Made by a program: the position numbers and the translations under genes. 38,340 nt of DNA, taken from contig CANHAE010000006.1 of the NCBI GenBank assembly GCA_947458915.1, positions 1-38,340 on the forward strand, given 5' to 3'. This DNA comes from Bacteroidota bacterium. Its GTDB lineage: Bacteria > Bacteroidota > Bacteroidia > Chitinophagales > Chitinophagaceae. The notes beneath the pieces are model-generated. The model was given only the letters and a program-made list of their open reading frames with translations, was not told the DNA's origin and ran no database searches. Shown here piece by piece: positions 18,548 to 27,570 of the stretch (within the stretch, counting starts at the first letter, position 1; each line of letters starts with the position of its first letter).

Positions 18548-20611
18548 CTACTTCAAATCGGATGTTTTTAAACCTTGGTTTGCCTTAATTTCATTGTATT
18601 TGATATTCATTTTCATTTGTCCCAAATCTAATAACTGCTCACCAGCAATTTTAACACCATCGACTGTTTGATAGGATTTATAATATTGCTGCTGTGTCAT
18701 GGTACCACGTCCTGGTACTTCTTCTGACTTAAAAGTTTTAACTAATAAATAGGTAGCAGCATCATAAAAACGGTGCGATACTTTACCAGCAGGGGAAGTT
18801 AATTCAACATCTATCGCATCACTTCCTTCCACCTTTTCGACACCCACAATTTTTAACTTATACCCTTTCGTAATATATAATTGCTCCGGTGCTATATAAG
18901 CTGACTCGTCAAGGCCTTCCTTAACTTCTTCATTAATAGGTGTTTCCATTCCTTGCTGCGTCACTGAATATTTCCCATCAACTATAGCCTGTCTTGAAAC
19001 AGTCATGCCACCCATTGACATAGTCGTCACTGAATTACCTGGCGCTATAATAGTTTGTGCCATTGCCAATGACTGTCCCATGACAGTCACTGTTCCAGTT
19101 AATTGCAAATCCTTAATAGCTGCGATTGCAGCTGCTCCGCCTACCGCATCTATTGCCTTATTCAATAATGTTTCAGGTGTCAAGGATGCGTCTGCTTTAG
19201 CTTCTACAGGGGCTGCTATTTCATTGCCCTCAAGGTCGAAATATTTAACTGGACCATATTTTTCCAATCCTTTTGCAATTTGCTTTGCATTACCTACTAT
19301 CACAATATGCATTTGCGCAGGATTTATCAAACCCTTGGCAATGTCCTGCACTTTTTGAGCGTCCACTGATGCTAAATTGGTCAAATACTTTTGATAATAA
19401 TCGGCAGGCATTTTATAACGGGCAATATTCAGAGCAAAACCAGCAATTGTTGCAGGATTTTCTAAAGAACGTGCAAAACCTCCTGCTAAATAATTTTTCA
19501 TGCGCGTTAATTCGGTATCGCCCACTTTCTCATTCCTAATGATATTTATTTCATGCAATAACTCTTGTATAGCACTATCCGTCTTTTCATTTCTTACCGA
19601 AGATTCTGCAGCGAAAAATCCAACTTGTCTGCTTGGAGATAAACTAGAATAAGCGCCATAAGTAAATGCGTGCTTTTCTCTTAAATTAGCAAACAAACGT
19701 CCTGAAAATCCACCACCTAATATATTATTCATAACAGAACTTGCAATGACAGTTGGTGCACCTGGTTGTAAATCAATAGTAGATGCTATTGATACTACAC
19801 TTTGAACCGAAGCTGGGCGGTCAACTATAGCCACATAAGTACTTGGCTTAGCGGGCATTGCAGCTTTAGGGTTTGGCACTACTCCTTTTTTCCATGCACC
19901 AAAGTGTTTTTCAGCTAAAGCTTTTGCAGCTAAAGGTTCTATGTCACCTACGAAAACTAAATACGCAATATTAGGCTTCCAATAGGTTGCTAAAAATTGT
20001 TTAACATCCGCTACCGATACTGCTGTAACTGTTTTAGTGGTTGCTATTTCTCCAAAAGGATGATTGGCTCCGTAAACTAGTTTCTTAACCACATTATTAG
20101 AAATAGCGTCAGCATCATCCTTACTAGATTCAATACCTGATAAAGTTTGTTTTCTTATTTTCTCTAATTCCGTTGAAGCTAATGCAGGTTGAAAAACTAC
20201 TTCCGCCATTAGTTCCATTAACTTAGGAAAATTACTTTTTAATGAACTTACAGAAGCTGAAGTACTTGAAGTAGACAAACTACCTCCTAAAAATTCAACT
20301 GCTTCGTCTAATTCAACTTTAGATTTCTTTACCGTTCCTCTCTTAATTAATTCGCCAGCCATTCCAGCCATGCCTGCCTTATCTCCTTCCTTAAATCCAT
20401 CAACATCAAACGCAAGTGAAGCTGTAACTCTTGGTAGTTTTGTATTCTTAACTACAAAAACTTGCAAACCATTGGCTAAAGTGTATTTTACAGGATTAGC
20501 AATTTGAATAAGTGGTGCCTTGCCTGGCAAAGGGGCTTTTGACCTGTCTACTTGCTGAGCCATGCCCAAAAAGGGTAAGCTGCCTATTAATAAGTATAGT
20601 ATTTTTTTCAT
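18548..20611 (-). CDS. M16-family peptidase homologue lacking HxxEH, with extra C-terminal domain
   Basis: VKYTLANGLQVFVVKNTKLPRVTASLAFDVDGFKEGDKAGMAGMAGELIKRGT (no HxxEH); GGGFSGRLFANLREKHAFTYGAYSSLSPSR; about 220 aa C-terminal extension. Confidence 0.88.
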   Translation of the reverse strand: MKKILYLLIGSLPFLGMAQQVDRSKAPLPGKAPLIQIANPVKYTLANGLQVFVVKNTKLPRVTASLAFDVDGFKEGDKAGMAGMAGELIKRGTVKKSKVELDEAVEFLGGSLSTSSTSASVSSLKSNFPKLMELMAEVVFQPALASTELEKIRKQTLSGIESSKDDADAISNNVVKKLVYGANHPFGEIATTKTVTAVSVADVKQFLATYWKPNIAYLVFVGDIEPLAAKALAEKHFGAWKKGVVPNPKAAMPAKPSTYVAIVDRPASVQSVVSIASTIDLQPGAPTVIASSVMNNILGGGFSGRLFANLREKHAFTYGAYSSLSPSRQVGFFAAESSVRNEKTDSAIQELLHEINIIRNEKVGDTELTRMKNYLAGGFARSLENPATIAGFALNIARYKMPADYYQKYLTNLASVDAQKVQDIAKGLINPAQMHIVIVGNAKQIAKGLEKYGPVKYFDLEGNEIAAPVEAKADASLTPETLLNKAIDAVGGAAAIAAIKDLQLTGTVTVMGQSLAMAQTIIAPGNSVTTMSMGGMTVSRQAIVDGKYSVTQQGMETPINEEVKEGLDESAYIAPEQLYITKGYKLKIVGVEKVEGSDAIDVELTSPAGKVSHRFYDAATYLLVKTFKSEEVPGRGTMTQQQYYKSYQTVDGVKIAGEQLLDLGQMKMNIKYNEIKANQGLKTSDLK

Positions 20612-20638
20612 ATTGTATTTTTATAAATTGAGCAATAA

Positions 20639-21961
20639 CTACTTGGTAGCTGCTTTTGGTTTGGGTAAATAATAAAGTACCACTCGATTGTCTTTGTTTA
20701 AATATTTTTTTGCAACATTTAAAACGTCTTCCCTTGTGACTTTATTATACTTCTCTAATTCAGTATTAATTAAATTAGCGTCTCCAAAATAAACTTCGTT
20801 ATTGGCTAAGCTTTCGGCAATACCTGCCATTGTTGAATTACCAGTTACTAACCCTGTAGTAATTTGATTTTTCACTTTTTGAAATTCTCGCTCACCTACT
20901 AAACCATTCTTTAAATCAGCTACTATACTATCCATACTTAATTCCAATGCTTCTATTTTAACACCCATATTGGCAATAGCTAAAGTGATAAACAATCCCT
21001 CATCTTCATTAAAGAAAGGTGCTGATTGTGCAGCCACCGCTTGTTGCTTTTTGTCTACCAAGGTTTTTGTCATTCTAGAAGATTCACCACCTGATAAAAT
21101 AGTGGACAACACATTAAAAGCATAGTATTCATCGCCACCTTGTTTAGGCGCGCGGTATGCTTGGAACACACCCGGCAGTTGAATATTGTCGTAAATAATA
21201 TCCCTTACTTCTGCACCTAAAGGAGGCTCCTTTACTGATGGTCTTACAATTGCCTTCCCTTGAGGAATAGGACCAAAATAAGCTGCAATTTTTTCCTTTA
21301 ATTCCGCCTTATTAAAATCACCTGCAATTGATAAGACTGCATTGTTTGGTACATAATAAGTTTTATAGAACTGAATAAACTCGTCTAGTGTTGCTGCATT
21401 TAAATGGTCTAAGCTTCCAATAGGAGCCCATTGATATGGGTGTACTTTAAAAGCTCTTTTTAACATTTCTGTCAAAAAAGAACCGTAAGGCCTATTATCC
21501 ATTCTTTGACGCTTTTCTTCCTTCACCACTTCACGTTGTGTATTCACGCCCACTTGTTCAATTTTGGCATGCATCATACGCTCGCTTTCTAACCATAAAC
21601 CTAAATCAACTTGGTTTGAAGGCAATAATTCATAATAAAAAGTGCGGTCCTGAGAAGTATTTGCATTTAAAGCACCACCAGCATTGGTAATGTATTTGTC
21701 AAATGCTCCACGCTTAATGTTTTCTGAACCTTCGAACAATAAATGTTCGAAAAAATGAGCAAACCCTGTTCTAGCAGTGTCTTCGTTTTTAGAACCTACA
21801 TGGTACAAAACGGTGACTGCAACAACTGGAGCGGCATGGTCCTCATGTAGGATCACTTTTAATCCGTTAGGCAAAGTGTACTTTTCAAACTGTATCGTTT
21901 GCGCTTGCGCAAGTGTCAGTGAAAAAATACATACAAACAATGCAACACATTTATTTAGCAT
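20639..21961 (-). CDS. M16-family zinc peptidase (HxxEH present)
   Basis: FEKYTLPNGLKVILHEDHAAPVVAVTVLYHVGSKNEDTARTGFAHFFEHLLFEGSENI. Confidence 0.93.
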   Translation of the reverse strand: MLNKCVALFVCIFSLTLAQAQTIQFEKYTLPNGLKVILHEDHAAPVVAVTVLYHVGSKNEDTARTGFAHFFEHLLFEGSENIKRGAFDKYITNAGGALNANTSQDRTFYYELLPSNQVDLGLWLESERMMHAKIEQVGVNTQREVVKEEKRQRMDNRPYGSFLTEMLKRAFKVHPYQWAPIGSLDHLNAATLDEFIQFYKTYYVPNNAVLSIAGDFNKAELKEKIAAYFGPIPQGKAIVRPSVKEPPLGAEVRDIIYDNIQLPGVFQAYRAPKQGGDEYYAFNVLSTILSGGESSRMTKTLVDKKQQAVAAQSAPFFNEDEGLFITLAIANMGVKIEALELSMDSIVADLKNGLVGEREFQKVKNQITTGLVTGNSTMAGIAESLANNEVYFGDANLINTELEKYNKVTREDVLNVAKKYLNKDNRVVLYYLPKPKAATK

Positions 21962-22041
21962 GATTTTTAATTTTTAGCATATTAATTTATGAATAAAACT
22001 ACTAAATATGGGCCTAATTATAAAAACACTAGGCCTTATAT

Positions 22042-22929
22042 TTATATTATTACTTGAGCGGTCGTTAATTTGTTTGAAGCTATCCATTGAATGGATGCAT
22101 CTTTCTTAAACCAAGTCATTTGCCTTTTAGCATAATGCCTCGTATTTTGTTGAATCAGTGCTATGACGCTTTCCAAAGGGGTATTTCCTAGAAAATAAGG
22201 CTCCCATTCTCTGTAACCTACCGTCTGTAAAGCATTTAAACTAAAATGAGGTAGCAACTCCTTCGCTTCCTTTTCTAGGCCAACTTCGACCATATTCAAT
22301 ACCCTTTGATTGATTCTTTCGTATAAAAGCTCCCTTGGCATTTCAATGCCTATTTTCACAATATTAAAAGGACGGGTGATTTTATTTTTATTTTGAAAAC
22401 TTACAATTGAGGCCCCTGTCCCAAGCTTGACTTCCAAAGCACGCATCAACCTTTGTGGATTTTGCTGCTCCCCTTTCTCCCAATAAAGCGGGTCCTTAAC
22501 TGAAACTTCCTTTTGCAACCACCTCAGTCCCATTTTTTCGTATTGTTGAATAATCTCCTCCCTAATGGAGGCATCAATTTCGGGAATAAGGTCCAAGCCT
22601 TCACAAAATGCTTTGATATATAATCCTGTGCCGCCTACCATCACAATGGCATCCTTAGTTTCAAATAAGGCCGCCGATTTTTCAAGCGCAAATTTTTCAA
22701 ATACAGCGGCATTAACCGTCTCCTTAATTGAATGGCTTGCAATAAAATGGTGAGGCACTAATGCTAATTCTGCCTCACTTGGCCTTGCTACACCTATATT
22801 CATTGCTGAATAACATTGTCTCGCGTCGGCCGAAATAATTTCCGTATTTAATTGTTGCGCTAAAGAAATAGCAAAAGCGGTTTTACCAACAGCCGTTGGT
22901 CCTAATATAATGTATACCGTTTTTGACAA
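22042..22929 (-). CDS. miaA: tRNA dimethylallyltransferase
   Basis: YIILGPTAVGKTAFAISLAQQLNTEIISADARQCYSAMNIGVARPS, VGGTGLYIKAFCEGLD, HYAKRQMTWFKKD. TTG start at 22929 (LSKTVYII) proposed; ATG at 22998 or 23037 would overlap the upstream CDS. Confidence 0.93.
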   Translation of the reverse strand: MSKTVYIILGPTAVGKTAFAISLAQQLNTEIISADARQCYSAMNIGVARPSEAELALVPHHFIASHSIKETVNAAVFEKFALEKSAALFETKDAIVMVGGTGLYIKAFCEGLDLIPEIDASIREEIIQQYEKMGLRWLQKEVSVKDPLYWEKGEQQNPQRLMRALEVKLGTGASIVSFQNKNKITRPFNIVKIGIEMPRELLYERINQRVLNMVEVGLEKEAKELLPHFSLNALQTVGYREWEPYFLGNTPLESVIALIQQNTRHYAKRQMTWFKKDASIQWIASNKLTTAQVII

Positions 22930-22945
22930 CTCGTTTTGTTTAAAA

Positions 22946-23581
22946 TTAATAAGCCTCTTCGTCAAAAAATTCACTACTTGAATCTTCTGAACTATCATTT
23001 GAATCTTCCTCTTCGTCTTCTCCTTCTTCTTCATCATCTAGGCCCCCATCCTCAGAAGTATGGGCATCCGATTCCCCTTCTTCCCCATATCCGTCTGCAG
23101 CCTCGGCCAAATCATATTTTTCTTCAATATCAGCAAATTTTGGACCCAACAACCCTTTTGTGCCATATTGCATAGGGCCTACTCCTTCTATTCTTGAAAC
23201 TAAAGGGTAGTCCAATGTCATATCAGCATCTACATTTTTAACAACCTGAATTAACTCAATTAAAAAGGTCCACGATTTTGCAAAATCGTAAAGAAAAATA
23301 AAATGTTGATTGGTATCTATAATTTCAGAACCTATCACCGTTTCTTCCATTAGCAACGGAGGTGCTTTATATTCTTTTGCATAAACTTCTTTACTAATTT
23401 CCCTTCCTCTAACCCAAATATCATTGCTTCTGAAAAAAGTGGCATCATGCTTTTGATCAAATTCAAATGCTTTTAAAATTACTTGATGAAAGTCCGCAAA
23501 TGTTTGAGTGTGCTTCACCGAAATATCCCTGTAAATCGCATCATCTTCTTCCCAATAAACCCTGAATTTTAATATTGCCAT
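22946..23581 (-). CDS. pRiA4b ORF-3 / 'IS1096 TnpR-like' family protein with acidic C-terminal tail
   Basis: MAILKFRVYWEEDDAIYRDISVKHTQTFADFHQVILKAFEFDQKHDATFFRSND matches the PRiA4_ORF3 style; tail DDEEEGEDEEEDSNDSSEDSSSEFFDEEAY. Confidence 0.8.
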   Translation of the reverse strand: MAILKFRVYWEEDDAIYRDISVKHTQTFADFHQVILKAFEFDQKHDATFFRSNDIWVRGREISKEVYAKEYKAPPLLMEETVIGSEIIDTNQHFIFLYDFAKSWTFLIELIQVVKNVDADMTLDYPLVSRIEGVGPMQYGTKGLLGPKFADIEEKYDLAEAADGYGEEGESDAHTSEDGGLDDEEEGEDEEEDSNDSSEDSSSEFFDEEAY

Positions 23582-23608
23582 ATTTCGATAATTTGAAACG
23601 CTAAATTA

Positions 23609-25030
23609 CTATTTTATTATAGGAAATAAGCCTTGTTTAGCAGCTTCTTGTAACATAAAATCATAAGCCGCCTTGTAGTCATTTGAAATAACACCATCCA
23701 AAATGGCTTCTCTTATCGCATCTTTAATTACACCCACTTGTTTCGAAGGGGTAATATTGAATATTTCCATGATCATCTCCCCTGTTATTGGTGGTTGCCA
23801 ATTACGAATACTGTCCTTTTCTTCTACTTCCTGCAAACGTATTTTTACAAATTCAAAACCTTGTAAATACCGTTTTACTTTGGTTTGGTTTTTACTTGTA
23901 ATGTCTGCAGCACATAACAACATCAGGGATTCTATATCATCACCTGCGTCAAATAACAAACGCCTAACTGCACTATCTGTAACAGATTCTTTTGTTAAAG
24001 AAATGGGTCTTAAATGAAGCGCAACTAATTTTTGGACCATCTTCATATGTTCATTCAATGGCAATTTCAACTGGGTGAAAATTTTAGGCACCATTCTTGC
24101 GCCTACTACTTCATGTCCGTGAAATGTCCAACCAAAACCTGTTTCAAATCTTTTTGTTTTAGGCTTTGCTATGTCATGTAATAGGGCAGCCCATCTTAAC
24201 CAAATATCATTCGAAGAAACTGCTACATTATCTAACACTTGTAAAGTGTGAGAAAAATTATCCTTGTGTCCAATGCCATCCAAAGTTTCAGCTCCTTCTA
24301 ATTGTAATAACAATGGGAAAATATGTTTAAGCAAACCCGCCTCCTTTAGTAAATACCAACCTTTTGAAGGTACTGCAGTCATCATTATTTTTTGCAATTC
24401 GTCTGTGATACGCTCCTGCGACACAATATTAATCCTGTCTGACATTTTTTGAATAGCAGTAAATGTTGCAGGGGTAATTGTGAAATTTAATTGAGTGGCA
24501 AATCGAATTGCACGCATCATGCGTAATGGGTCGTCATCAAAAGTTTGCTCGGGAACTAAAGGTGTGCGCAGCATTTTATCGGTAATATCTTGCAAGCCTC
24601 CAAATGGGTCAACTATGGTTCCGAAAGCATTATTACTTAATTCAACCGCTAGTGCGTTTACTGTAAAGTCACGCCTGTTTTGATCGTCTTCAATAGTTCC
24701 AGGACTTACTTGTGGCTTCCTGCTATCACGCACATAACTTTCTTTTCGCGCGCCTACAAATTCTATTTCAATATCTGGAAATTTCACTTGTGCAGTACCA
24801 AAAGTTTTAAATAAGGACACTGGTGGTGTTGGATGAAACAACTTGGCAAAAGCTTGAGCCAATTGCATACCATCCCCTAAACAAACAATATCAATGTCTT
24901 TGGTGGGCCTGTCTAAAATTTTATCTCTCACAAATCCACCCACGGCGAATGCAGGCACCCCTAATTCGGCAGCAGCATTGGCAACTGCTTTCAATAGCTC
25001 CCCTTCGCGTTTGGTGAAATGTATCTGCAT
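23609..25030 (-). CDS. CCA tRNA nucleotidyltransferase / poly(A) polymerase family with HD domain
   Basis: AVGGFVRDKILDRPTKDIDIVCLGDG, RRDFTVNALAVEL, DPLRMMRAIRFATQL, RWAALLHDIAKPKTK. Confidence 0.94.
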   Translation of the reverse strand: MQIHFTKREGELLKAVANAAAELGVPAFAVGGFVRDKILDRPTKDIDIVCLGDGMQLAQAFAKLFHPTPPVSLFKTFGTAQVKFPDIEIEFVGARKESYVRDSRKPQVSPGTIEDDQNRRDFTVNALAVELSNNAFGTIVDPFGGLQDITDKMLRTPLVPEQTFDDDPLRMMRAIRFATQLNFTITPATFTAIQKMSDRINIVSQERITDELQKIMMTAVPSKGWYLLKEAGLLKHIFPLLLQLEGAETLDGIGHKDNFSHTLQVLDNVAVSSNDIWLRWAALLHDIAKPKTKRFETGFGWTFHGHEVVGARMVPKIFTQLKLPLNEHMKMVQKLVALHLRPISLTKESVTDSAVRRLLFDAGDDIESLMLLCAADITSKNQTKVKRYLQGFEFVKIRLQEVEEKDSIRNWQPPITGEMIMEIFNITPSKQVGVIKDAIREAILDGVISNDYKAAYDFMLQEAAKQGLFPIIK

Positions 25031-25043
25031 AGGCGCAAAAGTA

Positions 25044-26063
25044 CTAATGTTGAGCCATTTCTAGTAGTGGAGTAACTAATTGTTTCATCTCGATATGCAT
25101 GGCGCAATTAAAATGACCCAATGGGCAAGCTTTTTTGCCATGCACACCACAAGGACGACAGCTTAATTCAGCTTTAGTTTGGACTGTAAAGGACTGGTCT
25201 GACAATGGGCCATATCCAAAATCAGGTATAGTAGAACAATAAATAGCTACCACTGGCGCATTCATAGCCGATGCAAAATGCATAGGTGCCGAATCGTTTA
25301 CATAGTTAAGTAAGGCATTTTTTTGCAAAGCGGCTGATGCTAAAAAAGGTAATTGACCAGCTAAATTTATTAACTGCTTTTGAGGCTGATTTTGTATGCT
25401 CACCCCTTCCATTATGGATTGCCCAAGTGCCTTGTCCCCGGGTCCACCAATAATATAAATAATTCCCTCAAAAGGAATTTCATTAATAAACTCAATCCAC
25501 TTTTGCTTAGGAAATTGTTTTGTAAACCAAACAGAAGCAGGCGCTATACATAGGTACGGCTTTGACTGCAAGGGTTGTACTTTCTCGAAATCGGTTTTGG
25601 CAGGATACAATTTAGGTTTACATAGCGCAACTGTTCCTAGCGGGGAAAGTAATGCATGATTTTTATTAATCTCATGCAGCCCATTAAGTGCTTCAACATG
25701 TTTAACCCTGTGTGTAAAAAGAAAAGAAAATGGATTTTTATTAAACCCGATTTTAACTTTTGCATTTGAAAATGCTGTCCAAATACCAGTTGCTGCATAA
25801 CGTTGTACGTTTACTATTACAGCGTATTTCGCGTTTCTTATTTGGATTAATATTTTTAGCCAATTGGAGTATTTGTTTTTTTGTTTGTCCCAAGCGATTA
25901 CATTATTTAAAAAAGGATGGCCAATAAACAAGGACTCATTTCCTTTTCTCACAAGCAAATCAATTACCGCAGTTGGGTATTGCTGGTGCAATGATTCAAT
26001 TAATGCTGTACTTAACACAACATCCCCAATAAAAGCAGTTTGAATAACCAACAATTTTTGCAT
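25044..26063 (-). CDS. Glycosyltransferase family 9 (heptosyltransferase-like)
   Basis: KLLVIQTAFIGDVVLSTALIESLHQQYPTAVIDLLVRKGNE...; CIAPASVWFTKQFPKQKWIEFI; NDSAPMHFASAMNAPVVAIYCSTIPDFGYGPL. Confidence 0.9.
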   Translation of the reverse strand: MQKLLVIQTAFIGDVVLSTALIESLHQQYPTAVIDLLVRKGNESLFIGHPFLNNVIAWDKQKNKYSNWLKILIQIRNAKYAVIVNVQRYAATGIWTAFSNAKVKIGFNKNPFSFLFTHRVKHVEALNGLHEINKNHALLSPLGTVALCKPKLYPAKTDFEKVQPLQSKPYLCIAPASVWFTKQFPKQKWIEFINEIPFEGIIYIIGGPGDKALGQSIMEGVSIQNQPQKQLINLAGQLPFLASAALQKNALLNYVNDSAPMHFASAMNAPVVAIYCSTIPDFGYGPLSDQSFTVQTKAELSCRPCGVHGKKACPLGHFNCAMHIEMKQLVTPLLEMAQH

Positions 26064-26079
26064 CTTAGCTTTATATATT

Positions 26080-26652
26080 TTAAGGTCGGATTATTATTAA
26101 ATTACCTTCTTTATCCCACTTAATAACAGAAGAAGGTTGCTTTAATTCGATTTCGTCTTGGTTATACTTCACTACATAATTAACGCCCTCAATAATATCC
26201 AATGAAATATCATGGAAACATAAGGGGGTGGGATACCCCGAAATATTTGCAGAAGTACTAACAATGGGTTTACCAAATACTTGAAGTAGTTTATTGCAAA
26301 AAATATCATTACATATTCGTATCCCAATAGAACCATCTTCTGCTAATAAGTTTTTTGCTAAATTTTTAGCATGCGGATATATTACTGTGGTTGGTTTATG
26401 AATCCCTTTTATATAATCGAATATTGATAAATTGTTGTCAGCAACATAATTCAAAATCGATTGTTCGCTATCCACTAACACAATCATTGATTTGGAGTCA
26501 ATTCTTTTTTTTAATGTAAAAATGTTAGCAACCGCTTGTTCATTAGTTGCATCACAACCAATTCCCCAAACCGTATCGGTTGGGTAAAGGATTAAATCCC
26601 CCCTTTTAAGTGCATTTACGCATGATTGTATATCTTCTTCAAACAGAAACAT
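26080..26652 (-). CDS. L-threonylcarbamoyladenylate synthase (Sua5/YciO/YrdC family)
   Basis: GDLILYPTDTVWGIGCDATNEQAVANIFTLKKRIDSKSMIVLVDS; KPIVSTSANISGYPTPLCF. MFLFEED start at 26652 preferred over 26709. Confidence 0.92.
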   Translation of the reverse strand: MFLFEEDIQSCVNALKRGDLILYPTDTVWGIGCDATNEQAVANIFTLKKRIDSKSMIVLVDSEQSILNYVADNNLSIFDYIKGIHKPTTVIYPHAKNLAKNLLAEDGSIGIRICNDIFCNKLLQVFGKPIVSTSANISGYPTPLCFHDISLDIIEGVNYVVKYNQDEIELKQPSSVIKWDKEGNLIIIRP

Positions 26653-26757
26653 GCTGCAAATTAAACAATCCCCCTTAAATAAACGAAGGTTCATTTGTGT
26701 GCAAAACAATGTTTTAATAATTATGTACTTGCATGTATTTTTGTTAAAATAGATAAA

Positions 26758-27570
26758 ATGGACTTAAAAAGTAAAATTGAAACCGTTTGGAATGACAGAA
26801 GCTTATTAAAAGACGAAATTTACAGTAATGCAATTAGGGAAGTAATTGAAGAAGTAGATAAAGGAAGGTTAAGAGTTGCAGCACCACAAGCTGACGAATG
26901 GATTGTGAATGAGTGGGTAAAACAAGCCATTTTATTATATTTTGCAATACAACCTATGCAAACTTGGGAATTAGCCCCTTTTGAATTTCACGATAAAATG
27001 TTACTAAAATCAGGTTATGCTGAACTAGGGGTGCGTGCAGTTCCACATGCTGTGGCACGCTATGGCGCTTACTTAGCAAAAAATGTGGTACTAATGCCTA
27101 GTTATGTAAACATTGGCGCTTTTGTAGATGAAGGTACCATGGTAGACACCTGGGCCACTGTAGGTAGTTGCGCTCAAATTGGGAAAGGTGTGCATTTAAG
27201 TGGTGGTGTTGGAATAGGTGGTGTGCTTGAGCCTTTACAAGCTAGCCCTGTAATTATTGAAGATGGTTGTTTTATTGGTAGTAGGTGTATAGTTGTAGAA
27301 GGGGTGCATTTAGAAAAAGAAGTTGTATTAGGTGCAAATGTGGTACTCACAAAAAGTACAAAAATAATTGACGTGAGTGGAGAAAACCCTATTGAATATA
27401 AAGGACGTGTTCCAGCTAGAAGTGTTGTTATTCCGGGCTCCTACAGGAAAACCTTCCCTGCAGGCGACTATCAAGTAAGCTGTGCTTTAATTATTGGACA
27501 AAGAAAACCAAGTACCGACTTAAAGACAAGCCTGAACGATGCTTTACGCGATTTTAATGTTGCCGTATAA
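26758..27570 (+). CDS. dapD: 2,3,4,5-tetrahydropyridine-2,6-dicarboxylate N-succinyltransferase
   Basis: Left-handed beta-helix hexapeptides: VLMPSYVNIGAFVDEGTMVDTWATVGSCAQIGKGVHLSGGVGIGGVLEPLQASPVIIEDGCFIGSRCIVVEGV. Confidence 0.96.
   Translation: MDLKSKIETVWNDRSLLKDEIYSNAIREVIEEVDKGRLRVAAPQADEWIVNEWVKQAILLYFAIQPMQTWELAPFEFHDKMLLKSGYAELGVRAVPHAVARYGAYLAKNVVLMPSYVNIGAFVDEGTMVDTWATVGSCAQIGKGVHLSGGVGIGGVLEPLQASPVIIEDGCFIGSRCIVVEGVHLEKEVVLGANVVLTKSTKIIDVSGENPIEYKGRVPARSVVIPGSYRKTFPAGDYQVSCALIIGQRKPSTDLKTSLNDALRDFNVAV

Noticed and set aside
19005-19358. 117-aa plus-strand ORF inside the M16 gene
   Set aside because: Antisense to a well-supported CDS with clear family motifs; composition looks like shadow coding.
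22011-22036. GGCCTA-N-TAGGCC hairpin between miaA and the M16 gene as a terminator
   Set aside because: Only a 6-bp stem with a long loop and no proper T-run; left uncalled.
22936-23175. Plus-strand Leu/Pro/His-rich ORF over the acidic tail
   Set aside because: Antisense of the D/E/S low-complexity tail; no support as a gene.
22946-23581. 'IS1096 TnpR-like' family call suggesting a mobile element
   Set aside because: No terminal inverted repeats, transposase or resolvase catalytic motifs; core-gene neighbourhood.
26653-26757. Overlapping extended starts of Sua5-like and dapD ORFs
   Set aside because: Extensions are out of family register; starts at 26652 and 26758 remove the overlap.
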